Notes: generated by a model from the letters alone, not told the origin. 64,000 bases of DNA from Bin5 sp965232575 (GCA_965232575.1 CBDDPZ010000008.1:1240001-1304000); one strand, 5' to 3'. Numbered from the stretch's first letter, positions 1 to 9,616 are shown. Translations and numbers: made by a program.

Positions 1-1211
1 GCGACGTCTGCCTTCACAGACCGCAACGGAGTGTAGTTCAGATCACAAGATGGATCGGGGTTGTCCAGATTGATGGTTGGTAGAATCACGCTTTTCTCGA
101 TCGTTTTGAGGCAGACAATCGCTTCTATCGCACCGGCCGCTCCCAACAGGTGCCCAAGCATGGATTTCGTGCTGCTGATGTTCACGTTGTAGGCATGCTC
201 GCCCAACGCCCGCTTGATTGCCTTCGTTTCGCCCGGGTCGTTGAGTTCCGTGCTCGTTCCATGCGCGTTGACGTAATTCACATCGGTGCGCTTCACCCCG
301 TAGCTCTCGGCCTTGCGCAGGGCCATATTCATCGCATCTTCGGCGCCTTGGCCGTCGAAATGGGGCGCGGCCATATGATACGCATCGGCGCTGTTGCCGT
401 AACCGATTACCTCCGCATAGATGCGGGCATCGCGGGCCAGCGCATGCTCAAGCGACTCCAATATCAGAATCGCGCTCCCCTCGCTCATCACAAAGCCATC
501 CCGGTCGCTGTCGAACGGACGGCAGGCCGCCGACGGGTCGTCGTTGCGCTGGCTCATGGCGCCCATAATGTCGAAGCCGGCCATGATAATAGGCAGCAGA
601 GCAGCCTCCGCGCCGCCTGTGACCATCACCTGCGCGTCGCCGCGCCGGATCAACTCAAATGCCTCACCGGTAGCCGCGGTACCGCTGGCGCAGGCGTTCA
701 CCACCGAAAAGTTGGGGCCGCGCAGATCATAGAGTATGGCGATCTTCCCGGCCGCACTGTCCACCAGCATATTTGGAATCAGAAACGGGCTTACCTTGCG
801 CAAGCCGCGCTTCTCCGTCAACCTGAAATTGTCGAGCAGGGAAGTCAGGCCGCCGGTCCCGCTGGCGATCAACACGCCGATATCGGTAGGCGTCTCTTTG
901 CCGAGATCGATCCCGCTGTCGGTGAGCGCCTGCTCCGTTGCCACAAGAGCATACTGGATATATGGATCAAGCCGGCGGGCCTCTTTGCGATCCATATAGT
1001 TCTTGGCTTCGAACCCCTTCAGCTCGCCTGCAAAGCGGGTATTCAGCTCGCTGGTGTCGAATTTGGTGACCGTCTCAATGCCTGACCGGCCTGCCAGCAG
1101 GGCATCCCACGTCTCATCGACAGTCAGGCCCAGGGGGGTCACCGCGCCGATGCCGGTGATCACAACCCGCCGCGGCTGGCCATTGCTACTGTACATGCGC
1201 GTAAATTCCAT
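1..1211 (-). CDS. fabF: Beta-ketoacyl-ACP synthase II, 3' end cut by window
   Basis: Condensing enzyme of type II fatty acid synthesis; it joins malonyl-ACP to a growing acyl-ACP in the cytoplasm. Translating the minus strand from 1211 gives MEFTRMYSSNGQPRRVVITG, followed by the thiolase-fold signatures of the family: the nucleophile cysteine in NACASGTA, the first histidine in NAHGTSTELND and the second in STKSMLGHLLGAAGAIEA. The window edge removes the last roughly 25-30 residues. ATG 1211 has a poor ribosome site; ATG 1196 (MYSSNG) is an equally possible start. It is divergent from the MarR-type gene and has its own promoter at 1297-1325. The family assignment is secure; FabF rather than FabB is inferred from the motif context. 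Confidence 0.95.
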   Translation of the reverse strand, partial: MEFTRMYSSNGQPRRVVITGIGAVTPLGLTVDETWDALLAGRSGIETVTKFDTSELNTRFAGELKGFEAKNYMDRKEARRLDPYIQYALVATEQALTDSGIDLGKETPTDIGVLIASGTGGLTSLLDNFRLTEKRGLRKVSPFLIPNMLVDSAAGKIAILYDLRGPNFSVVNACASGTAATGEAFELIRRGDAQVMVTGGAEAALLPIIMAGFDIMGAMSQRNDDPSAACRPFDSDRDGFVMSEGSAILILESLEHALARDARIYAEVIGYGNSADAYHMAAPHFDGQGAEDAMNMALRKAESYGVKRTDVNYVNAHGTSTELNDPGETKAIKRALGEHAYNVNISSTKSMLGHLLGAAGAIEAIVCLKTIEKSVILPTINLDNPDPSCDLNYTPLRSVKADV

Positions 1212-1296
1212 GTGAACATTCCGACTCGGACAAAAAGCGTTCATTCGCCCTCATCGTCAGCCCACCTTTTCTAGTGAGATTCGAGTCTGTCCGTAC

Positions 1297-1325
1297 ACTT
1301 TAACTATAACACAAAGAACAGTCAA
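1297..1325 (-). promoter_or_regulatory. Predicted sigma-70 promoter of fabF
   Basis: On the minus strand a -35 TTGACT (1320-1325) is separated by 17 bases from a -10 TAAAGT (1297-1302), about 85 bases upstream of the fabF start. An alternative -10, TATAGT, lies in the same AT-rich stretch. Confidence 0.55.
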
Positions 1326-1409
1326 TCGTTGCGTTTCCCCATTTTCGTGAACAAAGAGTCTGCTCTGGCGGTGGCTGGGGCGCTTCCGTGCGTCGACCAC
1401 CCTGCACAC

Positions 1410-1438
1410 TTGCATATTTTAGTTCGATACCGTATAAT
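1410..1438 (+). promoter_or_regulatory. Predicted promoter giving a leaderless or near-leaderless MarR-type mRNA
   Basis: A -35 TTGCAT (1410-1415), a 17-base spacer and a perfect -10 TATAAT (1433-1438). The expected transcription start, about 7 bases after the -10, falls at 1445, next to the ATG at 1446. Initiation would be leaderless unless the internal ATG at 1506 is used. Confidence 0.6.
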
Positions 1439-1445
1439 TCTGTTT

Positions 1446-2057
1446 ATGACAAAAGCAAGCCCTTCAGTTAATCCCAATCCACAGTGGTCGGGCGCGGCAA
1501 ACACCATGTCGAACGCGCCCGGTGACGGGGACTCGCGACACGCGCCAGATGAGCAGTTCGGCTTCAATCAGCTTCTGGCCGAGTCCGGCGTGGACCATGT
1601 CCACGGGATGGAGGTCTTGCGGCTGATCAAAATGTGTGCCGGAGCGTATGATCGCATCCTGGGCGAGCGCATGCGGGACGAAGAAATCTCTCTGCCCCAA
1701 TGGCGTATCCTGATCCGCCTCTACCTGGCAGAACGCAATAGTCAGGCCGCGCTCACGCCCACAGACCTGGCCCATAGCCAGTGTTTGAGTAAGAATACGA
1801 TCAGCGCGCACCTGCGTGCCTTGGAGGAATTGCGTCTCATCGAACGTCATCTGGACCCGAACGACCTGCGGGCGTTCCGCATCCGGCTGACGACCGACAG
1901 CAGGAGCCTGATTCGTTCGTCTACCCCCCTGCATCTCGAATTTCTCAACGAGTTGATCGCGCAACTCTCGCCCGAGGAGTGCGAGATGTTGCAGAGGTTA
2001 TTAACAAAGCTGGTAGAATCGTTGCAGCGGAAACGTGAAGACAGTATCGATATGTAG
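1446..2057 (+). CDS. MarR-family winged-helix transcriptional regulator
   Basis: About 203 residues. The N-terminal 60 or so residues are probably disordered. They are followed by a helical dimerisation segment, then a wHTH around residues 85-150: 'SLPQWRILIRLYLAE', 'LTPTDLAHSQCLSKNTISAH' as the helix-turn-helix, 'LRALEELRLIERHLDPNDLR' leading to the wing with its typical D-x-x-D-x-R pattern, and a C-terminal helix pair. MarR proteins usually repress neighbouring efflux genes and respond to small ligands; the ABC exporter pair 115 bases downstream on the same strand is the obvious candidate target (inference). The start is uncertain: ATG 1446 would be leaderless, while ATG 1506 leaves a protein of about 183 residues, closer to the usual family length. 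Confidence 0.8.
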   Translation: MTKASPSVNPNPQWSGAANTMSNAPGDGDSRHAPDEQFGFNQLLAESGVDHVHGMEVLRLIKMCAGAYDRILGERMRDEEISLPQWRILIRLYLAERNSQAALTPTDLAHSQCLSKNTISAHLRALEELRLIERHLDPNDLRAFRIRLTTDSRSLIRSSTPLHLEFLNELIAQLSPEECEMLQRLLTKLVESLQRKREDSIDM

Positions 2058-2173
2058 TCGCCGCCCGCCCCTTTTGCCCTTCGCGACAAAAGATCGCGGC
2101 CGGCCGAGCGGCAACGGCAAGGTCGCCTGTCATCGACCTGTTATGCCCTGACCCTCTCCCCAAGGAGTGGCAT

Positions 2174-4120
2174 GTGAACCAACGAAGACCATTTGACAGA
2201 CCTGGCGCCGGCGGATCCGGTGGTCCAGGCGGCCGGCCCGAAGGCGGCGGCAGCATGAAAGACTTGGGCCGTTCTTTCCGCTATCTGAGCCGTTACAAGC
2301 TCACCACAACGCTGGCCTATGCCTCGCTGTTTATCAGCATCGTGGCGCAGCTTATCGTCCCCCAGCTGGTGCAAAACGTCCTCGACACCGTAACCGACAG
2401 CGTGTTCGCCCGGCAGATCCTGGCCCTGCCGGAGTCGGAGCGGGCCGCCGCGCTCGATCAGCTGCCGCTTTCGGTGGATCAGTTGACAGAACGGGCTGTC
2501 AGTGCCGAAGGGCCAATCTACTGGGCGATGGTCTTTATCGTTGTCTTTTCGCTGGCGCGCGGGCTCTTCGCCTTCGCCCAGGCCTTCCTGGCCCAGAAGG
2601 TGAGCCAGGACCTGGCCTTCGATTTTCGCAACGAGTTGTTCGAAAAGATACAGCGGCTCTCTTTCAGCTACCATGACCGCAATCGCACCGGCCAGTTGAT
2701 GATCCGCGCCACCGACGATGTCGAAAAGCTGAGAATGTTTATCGGCCAGGGGATGTTGCTGGCCGTGCAGTCCATCGTCCTGCTCATCGGTTCGCTGGCA
2801 GTGCTGGCCTTCACCAACCTGTCGCTGACCCTGATCATCCTTCCTGTGCTGCCAGTGGCGCTCATCCTCTTCATGGTCTTCGGCTCAGTAGCCCAGTCAC
2901 TATTCGGCGAGATCCAGCGCCGGCTTTCGGCACTCAATGAGATCCTCCAGGAAAATCTGGCCGGTATCCGCGTCGTCAAGGCCTTCGTGCGCGAAAGAGA
3001 GGAGCAGGATAGGTTCGACAACGCGACCCAGCAGCTCATGGATCAGCACATTCGCGTTTCGAAAATCTTCAGTTTCCTCTTCCCCTTCATCTTTCTGATC
3101 TCCAACCTGGGCCAGGCCGCTGTCGTCTACTTTGGCGGGAGGCAGATCCTCTTCGATACGCTCACGCTGGGCGAGTGGCAGAAGTTCAGCCTCTATCTGA
3201 TCTATGTCTTCTTCCCGGTTGGCCAGCTCGGCTTTATCGTCGCCCAGATGAGCCAGGCCAGCGCCAGCGCCAAACGCATTTTTGAAATCCTCGACGCCGA
3301 GAACGAGGTTACCGACAAACCCGGGGCGCAGCCTATGTCGCAGGTACAGGGCCGCGTGCGCTTTACCGATGTAACATTCCGCTATTTCAACAGCACCGAC
3401 CCTGTCCTCCAGAGCGTCTCCTTCGAGGCCCAGCCTGGCGAGACCGTCGCCCTCTTGGGGGGAACCGGCAGCGGCAAGACGACGATTATCAACCTTATCC
3501 CCCGTTTCTACGACGTGAGTGAAGGACAGGTCCTGATCGATGACTGGGACGTGCGCGATGTCACGCTGGACAGCATGAGGCGTCAGATCGGCATCGTGCT
3601 GCAGGAGACCAATCTCTTTACCGGCACGATTCGCGACAACATCGCCTTTGGCCGCCCCGATGCCACCGATGCCGAGGTCGAGGCCGCCGCCAGGGCCGCG
3701 GCCGCGCACGACTTCATCGTCAGTTTCCCCGACGGCTACGAGACTGCTGTCGGGGAACGCGGCACAACCCTTTCCGGCGGCCAGAAGCAGCGCGTCGCCA
3801 TCGCCCGCGCCCTCCTGACAGACCCGCGCATCCTCATCCTCGACGATTCCACCAGCAGCGTCGATGTCGCGACCGAGGTGCTCATCCAGAATGCGCTGGA
3901 CCGGCTTATGGTGGGACGCACCAGCTTTGTCATTGCCCAGCGCATCAGCACCGTCGTCAACGCCGACCAGATCCTTGTCCTGGATAGAGGCCGCATCGTC
4001 GACCGCGGCAACCATGAAGAGCTGATGCGGACCAGCGCGATCTACACCGACATCTACCACAGTCAGTTGGTGGAAGACGCGACGGTCGAGGAGGAAACGC
4101 CGCTGGTCGCGGAAGCATAG
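2174..4120 (+). CDS. ABC exporter half-transporter, degenerate-site subunit
   Basis: 648 residues, GTG start set by AAGGAG six bases upstream. An N-terminal six-helix exporter domain (about residues 30-330, with a loop after the first helix) is followed by an ATPase domain: Walker A GGTGSGKTT near 429, signature LSGGQKQRV near 533, Walker B ILILDDSTS near 555 and H-loop IAQRIST near 588. The catalytic Glu after Walker B is Asp and the H-loop His is Gln, so this subunit carries the degenerate ATP site of a heterodimeric exporter, as in TM287/TM288-type pairs. The partner follows 51 bases downstream. The substrate is unknown; drug or lipid export is the family norm. Confidence 0.93.
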   Translation: MNQRRPFDRPGAGGSGGPGGRPEGGGSMKDLGRSFRYLSRYKLTTTLAYASLFISIVAQLIVPQLVQNVLDTVTDSVFARQILALPESERAAALDQLPLSVDQLTERAVSAEGPIYWAMVFIVVFSLARGLFAFAQAFLAQKVSQDLAFDFRNELFEKIQRLSFSYHDRNRTGQLMIRATDDVEKLRMFIGQGMLLAVQSIVLLIGSLAVLAFTNLSLTLIILPVLPVALILFMVFGSVAQSLFGEIQRRLSALNEILQENLAGIRVVKAFVREREEQDRFDNATQQLMDQHIRVSKIFSFLFPFIFLISNLGQAAVVYFGGRQILFDTLTLGEWQKFSLYLIYVFFPVGQLGFIVAQMSQASASAKRIFEILDAENEVTDKPGAQPMSQVQGRVRFTDVTFRYFNSTDPVLQSVSFEAQPGETVALLGGTGSGKTTIINLIPRFYDVSEGQVLIDDWDVRDVTLDSMRRQIGIVLQETNLFTGTIRDNIAFGRPDATDAEVEAAARAAAAHDFIVSFPDGYETAVGERGTTLSGGQKQRVAIARALLTDPRILILDDSTSSVDVATEVLIQNALDRLMVGRTSFVIAQRISTVVNADQILVLDRGRIVDRGNHEELMRTSAIYTDIYHSQLVEDATVEEETPLVAEA

Positions 4121-4171
4121 CGCGCCGGCAGCAGACCATGTTACGCACTACTTCTCCCAGGAGCGTGCCCG

Positions 4172-6172
4172 ATGTTCGGTGACCGCATGTTACGACAGGA
4201 GACGCTGAAGCCGAAGAGCGTTGGCGCCACTCTGTCCCGTTTCAGTAGATACTTTCGTCCTTTCTGGTTGGCTCTGACCCTCGTTGCCGTACTGATGGCG
4301 GTTAACGCCTATACACAGGTGATTGGCCCGGTATTGATCGGCCAGGCAGTGGACTGCTTTCTAGCCCCGGCGGCCTTCGGTGAAGCCGGCGAGGAAGGCG
4401 GAGGGCTTCAACTTCCGGCAGAAATCGATCTGCAGGCGGAAACCGACAGCCAGGCCAACTGCTGGTGGGCTCCGGAGGTCGCCATGGGCGACCCCACCCG
4501 CAATGACCTGCTGCGCGGCCTCCTAAATATCACTTTGGTCATTACCGCCTACTATCTGGTCGGGTCGGTCACCGGCGGCTTGATGTTCTTCAGCATGAGT
4601 TGGACCGGCCATCACGTTCTGCGCCGCCTGCGCGTGCGCCTGTTTAACCATCTCCATCGCCTCTCTCTCGGCTTCTATACTCGCAACGAGACCGGTGATC
4701 TGATGAGCCGCATCACCAACGACTCCGACACGATCCAGCAGGTCGTCAGCTTTGCCTTGGTGCAGGTGTTGAGCAGTGTGCTGCTGATCCTCTGGATTGT
4801 CTGGCAGATGGTCGTTTTGAACTGGGCCTACGCGCTCATCAGCCTGAGCGTTGTGCCGCTCATGGGCTTGGCGACTCTGTGGTTCAGCAATCAGGCGCGC
4901 AAAGCGTTTCGCGTCACCCGCCAGAGCATCGGCGACGTCAACGCAGAGTTGGAGGAAGGTATATCCGGCGTGCGCGAGGTCCAGGCCTTCAGCCGCGAGG
5001 AAACCAACATTGAGCAGTTCCGGCAAAGCAATGCCGTCAACCGCGACGCCAATATCAAGGCCGTTGCCTACACGTCTGCCCTGGCGCCCACGCTGGAAGC
5101 GCTCGGATTCCTCGGCATCGCTGTCGTCGTTGGCGTCGGTGGCGTGCTGCTCCTGCAGGGCCAGACACTGGCAGGTTCGACCATCTCTCTCGGCCTGATC
5201 GTCACATTTCTGGGCTTTGCGCAGCGCTTCAACATGCCCATCTCCCAGATCAGCGTCATGTGGACCAACATCCAGAGCGCCATCGCCGGGGTGGAGCGCA
5301 TCTTTGAGCTGATGGACGAAGTCCCCGAGGTACAGGAAAAAGTCCACGCCCAGCCGATGCCCCCAATCGAAGGGAACGTTTCCCTGGAAAACGTGGAAGC
5401 CGAATATGTGCCCGGCGAGCCGGTCCTCAAGGGTATCAATCTGAGCGCGCAGCCCGGTGAGACCGTCGCGATCGTCGGACCCACCGGCGCTGGCAAGACG
5501 ACCATTATCAATCTGCTCCCCCGCTTCTGGGATGTAACCGGCGGGTCCGTGCGCATCGACGGTGTCGACGTGCGCGACGTACAGCTGCACAGCTTGCGCG
5601 AGCAGATCGGCATCGTCCTCCAGGATACCTATCTGTTCAGCAGTTCGGTGATGGACAATATCCGCTTCAGTCGCTCGGACGCTTCTGACGAGGAGGTCAT
5701 CGCCGCCGCAAAGCTGGCCCAGGCGCATGACTTCATCGCGCGGCTGCCTGACGGCTATGAAACCGTTCTCGGCGAACGCGGCGCCGGCCTCAGCCAGGGA
5801 CAGCGTCAACTCCTGGCCATCGCCCGCGCCGCTCTGGCCGACCCGCGTATCCTCATCCTGGACGAGGCCACCAGCAGCGTCGACACCCGCACCGAGCAGA
5901 GAATCCAGGCCGCGCTCAACGACCTGCTGAAAGGACGGACCAGCTTCGTGATCGCGCACCGTCTCAGCACGATCCGCAGCGCCGACCAGGTGTTAGTGTT
6001 GCGAGACGGAGAGATAATCGAACGGGGCACACATGAAGGGCTGCTTGCCCAGCGGGGCTTCTACTACGAACTCTATATGAACCAGTTCCGCCGCCAGGAA
6101 GATCTGCCAGTGCAGCCGAACGGAAGCGGTCCTGCCAGTGCAGTGGGTGTCCGTGCGAGGCCCGCTACCTGA
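4172..6172 (+). CDS. ABC exporter half-transporter, consensus-site subunit
   Basis: 666 residues; ATG 4172 has AGGAG eight bases upstream. A six-helix membrane domain (first helix near residue 30, with an acidic periplasmic insertion around residues 65-105) precedes an ATPase domain: Walker A GPTGAGKTT near 436, Walker B ILILDEATSS near 562 and H-loop IAHRLST near 595. The signature is LSQGQ rather than LSGGQ, near 541. Catalytic Glu and switch His are present here but absent in the partner, while the partner keeps LSGGQ; this reciprocal pattern defines a heterodimeric exporter with one active and one degenerate site. It is co-transcribed with the upstream subunit. Confidence 0.93.
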   Translation: MFGDRMLRQETLKPKSVGATLSRFSRYFRPFWLALTLVAVLMAVNAYTQVIGPVLIGQAVDCFLAPAAFGEAGEEGGGLQLPAEIDLQAETDSQANCWWAPEVAMGDPTRNDLLRGLLNITLVITAYYLVGSVTGGLMFFSMSWTGHHVLRRLRVRLFNHLHRLSLGFYTRNETGDLMSRITNDSDTIQQVVSFALVQVLSSVLLILWIVWQMVVLNWAYALISLSVVPLMGLATLWFSNQARKAFRVTRQSIGDVNAELEEGISGVREVQAFSREETNIEQFRQSNAVNRDANIKAVAYTSALAPTLEALGFLGIAVVVGVGGVLLLQGQTLAGSTISLGLIVTFLGFAQRFNMPISQISVMWTNIQSAIAGVERIFELMDEVPEVQEKVHAQPMPPIEGNVSLENVEAEYVPGEPVLKGINLSAQPGETVAIVGPTGAGKTTIINLLPRFWDVTGGSVRIDGVDVRDVQLHSLREQIGIVLQDTYLFSSSVMDNIRFSRSDASDEEVIAAAKLAQAHDFIARLPDGYETVLGERGAGLSQGQRQLLAIARAALADPRILILDEATSSVDTRTEQRIQAALNDLLKGRTSFVIAHRLSTIRSADQVLVLRDGEIIERGTHEGLLAQRGFYYELYMNQFRRQEDLPVQPNGSGPASAVGVRARPAT

Positions 6173-6209
6173 GGCGCGACAAGAAACGAAAAACTAAGAG
6201 CAAGAACAC

Positions 6210-9200
6210 CTACTCCGACCGAAACTGCAGCCAGACCAGCGGGATCAACATACCGATCACGACTATCGGGACGCTATCCCAGGGGGCGAGATTGACCTGG
6301 ATCCACACGCCGCCGGGAATTACATCCACACCGTAGAGAATGTACGCGCCCCAGCCTACGAGCATCGCCCATAGCAAACGCTGAACAAGCAACTGGCGCG
6401 GCATCACCTGCACCAGCACCACGAGCAGCAGCGCCAGCACCACCAACTGCGTGACTACAGCAATCGTCAACGAAGCGACATCGACCTCAACCGCCTCCGG
6501 CCCGGCCTCCGCAATGGGTGTCGGGACCGCTTCCGAAGTCGGCACCGCTGTCGCCGACGCCGCCTGAGTAAGCGCCGGCGTGACGGCCCGCTCCGGGTTC
6601 GTGACCTCAATCTGCGTTCTGTCCGATGCAACGTCCGGGTCAGGAATGCGCACCCGGATCTCCGTGCTGGAGTCTGCCTCGACGCTGTTGACAGCGATCA
6701 GGAGTGTGCCCGTTCTCTCCAAAATCACCGATTTGCGGGCAAGTCCGCCCCGGGTAGCGACGGGATTTGACTGGATGGCAAGCTCCTCGCCCTCATAGAT
6801 CAGCCGGAAGTTCACAGGTGTTCCATCAGGGACCGTATTCCCGTTGCGATCCAGGATCGGGCCGGCCTGCAGCTCCAGACTGTCACCCAGCTTCAAGTCG
6901 GTCTGGATAAGCTCCTGCTCGTCATCCTCCGCCTGTTCTATTACGATGCCTTCGTTCAGGATAGTCAGGTCAATCCGCTGATTCGGATCCGGCTCCAGCC
7001 GCTCGACCAGATTGCTGAATCGTGTGCCTGGCACGCTGACCGGAGGCGCGCCGGTGACTGTCTGGGCCCGGAACAGTGCGCGCACGGCCGCTTCCAAGAA
7101 CGGTTGGGTCTTGGAGTAGACGCCGAGAAAAGCCGTCATCTTCCCGATTTCCGTCGAATCAAAGAAGTATGGTTCGTTGAGCGCCAGCACCACTAGCTTG
7201 CTCCCCGGCAGCCGGTCACTGCGCTGACGCAGAAATCGTTTGACCGCGTCGCTGCTGTCATGGTTGGCTACGTCTACGTCCAGCATGGCAAAGATCAGCC
7301 AGTCGGCGTTCAGGATATCCTCCTCCAACGTCTCTGCTACCGAGGAGTCGGCCGTGCCATTAAGGAGAGAGTTCAATTCGGCAAAAGTACGACTTCGAAT
7401 CCGCTCCCTTCGCAACTGGTTGGTTGCCTCCGGCCCGTAGAGCCTTAACATGATCCCTTCCAACGCGGTCGGATCTACGATGGCATCAGCCTCGCAGCCG
7501 TCACATTCATGCAGAATGCGGCTATCGGTGAAGATCAATATGTCCTCGTCTTCGCCCGGCGGCGCGGGCAGCGGATCGGTCAGCCCCGGGGAATCGGGGA
7601 AAAAGATTGTCAGCGCCTCACTGGCGACTTGGTCCAGCAGCATCTGCGCCTTTCTCTGATGCCCGGCACTGAACCCCTCCTCCAGGTCGCCCGGCCCCAC
7701 GACCACATCTGCTAAGTCGATTACAATTGGTTCTTCGCGGGACGTGAGACCGGTTGCTTCCTGGTCGTCCTCATTCAAAGGGGCGTACAGTCGCACTTTC
7801 AAGCGCAAAATCCGTCGTAGCGAGGCATCCACGCGCGCGGCAAATTCGGCATCGTTTGTATATCGCTCGCGGAAGAAGATGATCGTCTCTTTGATATTGG
7901 CTCTCTCGTCCAGCCAGCTGTCAGTCAGCGAGAAATCTGCCAGATAGAGCAGGTCGTTGCCAGCCGTAAACGCGTCGAGAGCGATGCGCCGCCGCGGGAA
8001 CTCCTGCAGAGGCGGGTCGTAGTAGCGGCGCACGGCCATAACGCCCAGCGCGTCGCTCATCAGAATACCGCCCTCCGCACGCCAGGGAGCGAACTCGTTC
8101 AGATTCAGGAGAATGCCCAGTTCCTGTGCCAGGCTGATAGGCGGGGTGCGCTCGCGACTGCCCTGAAAGCTGCTGAAACGAATATGCCCGGACATCAGCG
8201 CCTCGGTGGCGGCCATCGTTCCATCCACTCGCAGGATCGCAGATGGCCGCTCAGTGACCGCGGCAAATGGCGGCAGTTCGATTCGCTGCAGCTCCTGTAA
8301 GCTCTTCTGTATTGTCGCGATCTCCTCATCCGGTCGGCGATCCGTACCGCCCAGGCCGGGGAAATGTCCCGCTACGGTAGCGACGCGACCGGCGCTGCCG
8401 CGGTGGATTCCTGTTACATAGGCCTGGCCCATTCGTCCGACCCAGAACGGGTCACCGCCAAACGAGTGCAGCCCTAATCCGGTCGCCAGATCCGGACGCG
8501 GCTGTTCTATCACATCAAGCGCCGGACCCAGCAGTAGATTCACCCCCACGCTGCGCATCTCCCGACCGTGGACCGCGCCAACCTCCTCCACCAAAGCAGG
8601 ATTCCAGGTGGCCCCCAGCGCCATCTGCGGCGGGATCGCGGTGAATCCGGCGCGCAGTGCTGTGCCCGGCATGCCGTCTCCGCCCTGTTCCACGCCGATC
8701 AACAGCGGAATCTCCAGCGGCGCTCTCTGTTCCAGGCCAGACTGTAAAACACCCGGAATGGCCGGCCCGCCTTCCTTGACGTTCAACGCCTCCGCAGGCG
8801 CCAGGTAGATGCCGTAGGCCAGTGCCTGCAGCTGATTCGTAAGCCGCGCGATGTCCTCCGTTGTCGTACCGCTGTAGTTGCTGAAGTTGCGGTTCCTGGG
8901 GCTGATCACCACGCCGCCCACCCGGTACTCCTCAATCAACTCGGCTATGTCGCTTCTCGGTCCGATGTCGTTGCCCTGGAACGTAACCACAAACAACTGG
9001 CCAACGCGATCTGCGACGCTCATACCGGCGATTAAGTCGTCAATGCGCGCTTCCAGTATTTCATCCGGGCCAGGCGTAGGCGTGGGTGAAGGGGTGGGCG
9101 TAGGGGATGGTATTGGCGTATGCGAGGGCGTTGGCGTTGGCGTGACCGACGGCGTGAGCGCCAAATTGGTGGCTTCCGCCGCCGCCGTCGCTGTCAGTTG

Positions 9201-9506
9201 CGCCCCCACGGTGGCCGTGGCGCGAATCGACTCGAGCAGTTCCCGGGCCGAGCGGGTCGCCGTGGCCGTTGCCGCCTGCAGATCCGCTGTCGCCGTCGTC
9301 TCTGATCTTTGCGAACCGGGTGAAGGCGTAGTCGCCACTTGGGCAGCGGCGAACTTCACTTGTGGAATTCCGCCGCCGAAATCGAATGCCAGCAACGCGG
9401 CGGCCAGCAGCGCGGCGGCCAGCGCAAAGACGCGCCGACAGGCGCCGCCGCTACGCCGGACACCCTTTCGATGGCTTCGCTGCTGGCAACGGAATACTCT
9501 CATCAA
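6210..9506 (-). CDS. Membrane-anchored glycoside hydrolase family 3 (NagZ-like) protein
   Basis: 1098 residues. A basic N-terminus and a hydrophobic segment (about 26-45) suggest a signal or anchor, followed by an alanine/threonine-rich stretch and a TP/SP linker (about 118-146). The GH3 (beta/alpha)8 domain starts near 150 with 'MSVADRVGQLFVV', then 'GVEQGGDGMP' (about 271), 'GVNLLLGPALDV' (about 321), 'GHFPGLGG' (about 380) and the nucleophile motif 'LMSDALGVMAV' with Asp near 485. A large second domain precedes two or three C-terminal membrane helices (last 90 residues). The acid/base Asp-x-His of NagZ enzymes is not visible after the GHFPG motif, so activity is uncertain. It stands alone, convergent with the ABC operon. 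Confidence 0.85.
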   Translation of the reverse strand: MMRVFRCQQRSHRKGVRRSGGACRRVFALAAALLAAALLAFDFGGGIPQVKFAAAQVATTPSPGSQRSETTATADLQAATATATRSARELLESIRATATVGAQLTATAAAEATNLALTPSVTPTPTPSHTPIPSPTPTPSPTPTPGPDEILEARIDDLIAGMSVADRVGQLFVVTFQGNDIGPRSDIAELIEEYRVGGVVISPRNRNFSNYSGTTTEDIARLTNQLQALAYGIYLAPAEALNVKEGGPAIPGVLQSGLEQRAPLEIPLLIGVEQGGDGMPGTALRAGFTAIPPQMALGATWNPALVEEVGAVHGREMRSVGVNLLLGPALDVIEQPRPDLATGLGLHSFGGDPFWVGRMGQAYVTGIHRGSAGRVATVAGHFPGLGGTDRRPDEEIATIQKSLQELQRIELPPFAAVTERPSAILRVDGTMAATEALMSGHIRFSSFQGSRERTPPISLAQELGILLNLNEFAPWRAEGGILMSDALGVMAVRRYYDPPLQEFPRRRIALDAFTAGNDLLYLADFSLTDSWLDERANIKETIIFFRERYTNDAEFAARVDASLRRILRLKVRLYAPLNEDDQEATGLTSREEPIVIDLADVVVGPGDLEEGFSAGHQRKAQMLLDQVASEALTIFFPDSPGLTDPLPAPPGEDEDILIFTDSRILHECDGCEADAIVDPTALEGIMLRLYGPEATNQLRRERIRSRTFAELNSLLNGTADSSVAETLEEDILNADWLIFAMLDVDVANHDSSDAVKRFLRQRSDRLPGSKLVVLALNEPYFFDSTEIGKMTAFLGVYSKTQPFLEAAVRALFRAQTVTGAPPVSVPGTRFSNLVERLEPDPNQRIDLTILNEGIVIEQAEDDEQELIQTDLKLGDSLELQAGPILDRNGNTVPDGTPVNFRLIYEGEELAIQSNPVATRGGLARKSVILERTGTLLIAVNSVEADSSTEIRVRIPDPDVASDRTQIEVTNPERAVTPALTQAASATAVPTSEAVPTPIAEAGPEAVEVDVASLTIAVVTQLVVLALLLVVLVQVMPRQLLVQRLLWAMLVGWGAYILYGVDVIPGGVWIQVNLAPWDSVPIVVIGMLIPLVWLQFRSE

Positions 9507-9575
9507 ATCAGATTATACACGATCAGCGCGTCTGTCGGAATGACCACTTCCTGCCCCAGCGTTGCTTGCGCCTGC

Positions 9576-9604
9576 TGGACAGATACGGCCAAAGTATGTA
9601 TAAT
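9576..9604 (+). promoter_or_regulatory. Predicted uvrB promoter
   Basis: A -35 TGGACA (9576-9581), a 17-base spacer and a perfect -10 TATAAT (9599-9604). The expected start is near 9611, giving a leader of about 310 bases before uvrB. Confidence 0.65.
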
Positions 9605-9616
9605 AGCCGCAAGACA

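Noticed and set aside
150..1085. Plus-strand open frame opposite fabF
   Set aside because: It is the complement of a clear fabF coding region and has no family resemblance; the same holds for long antisense frames over the ABC, gyrA, ABC-F and hyuA genes.
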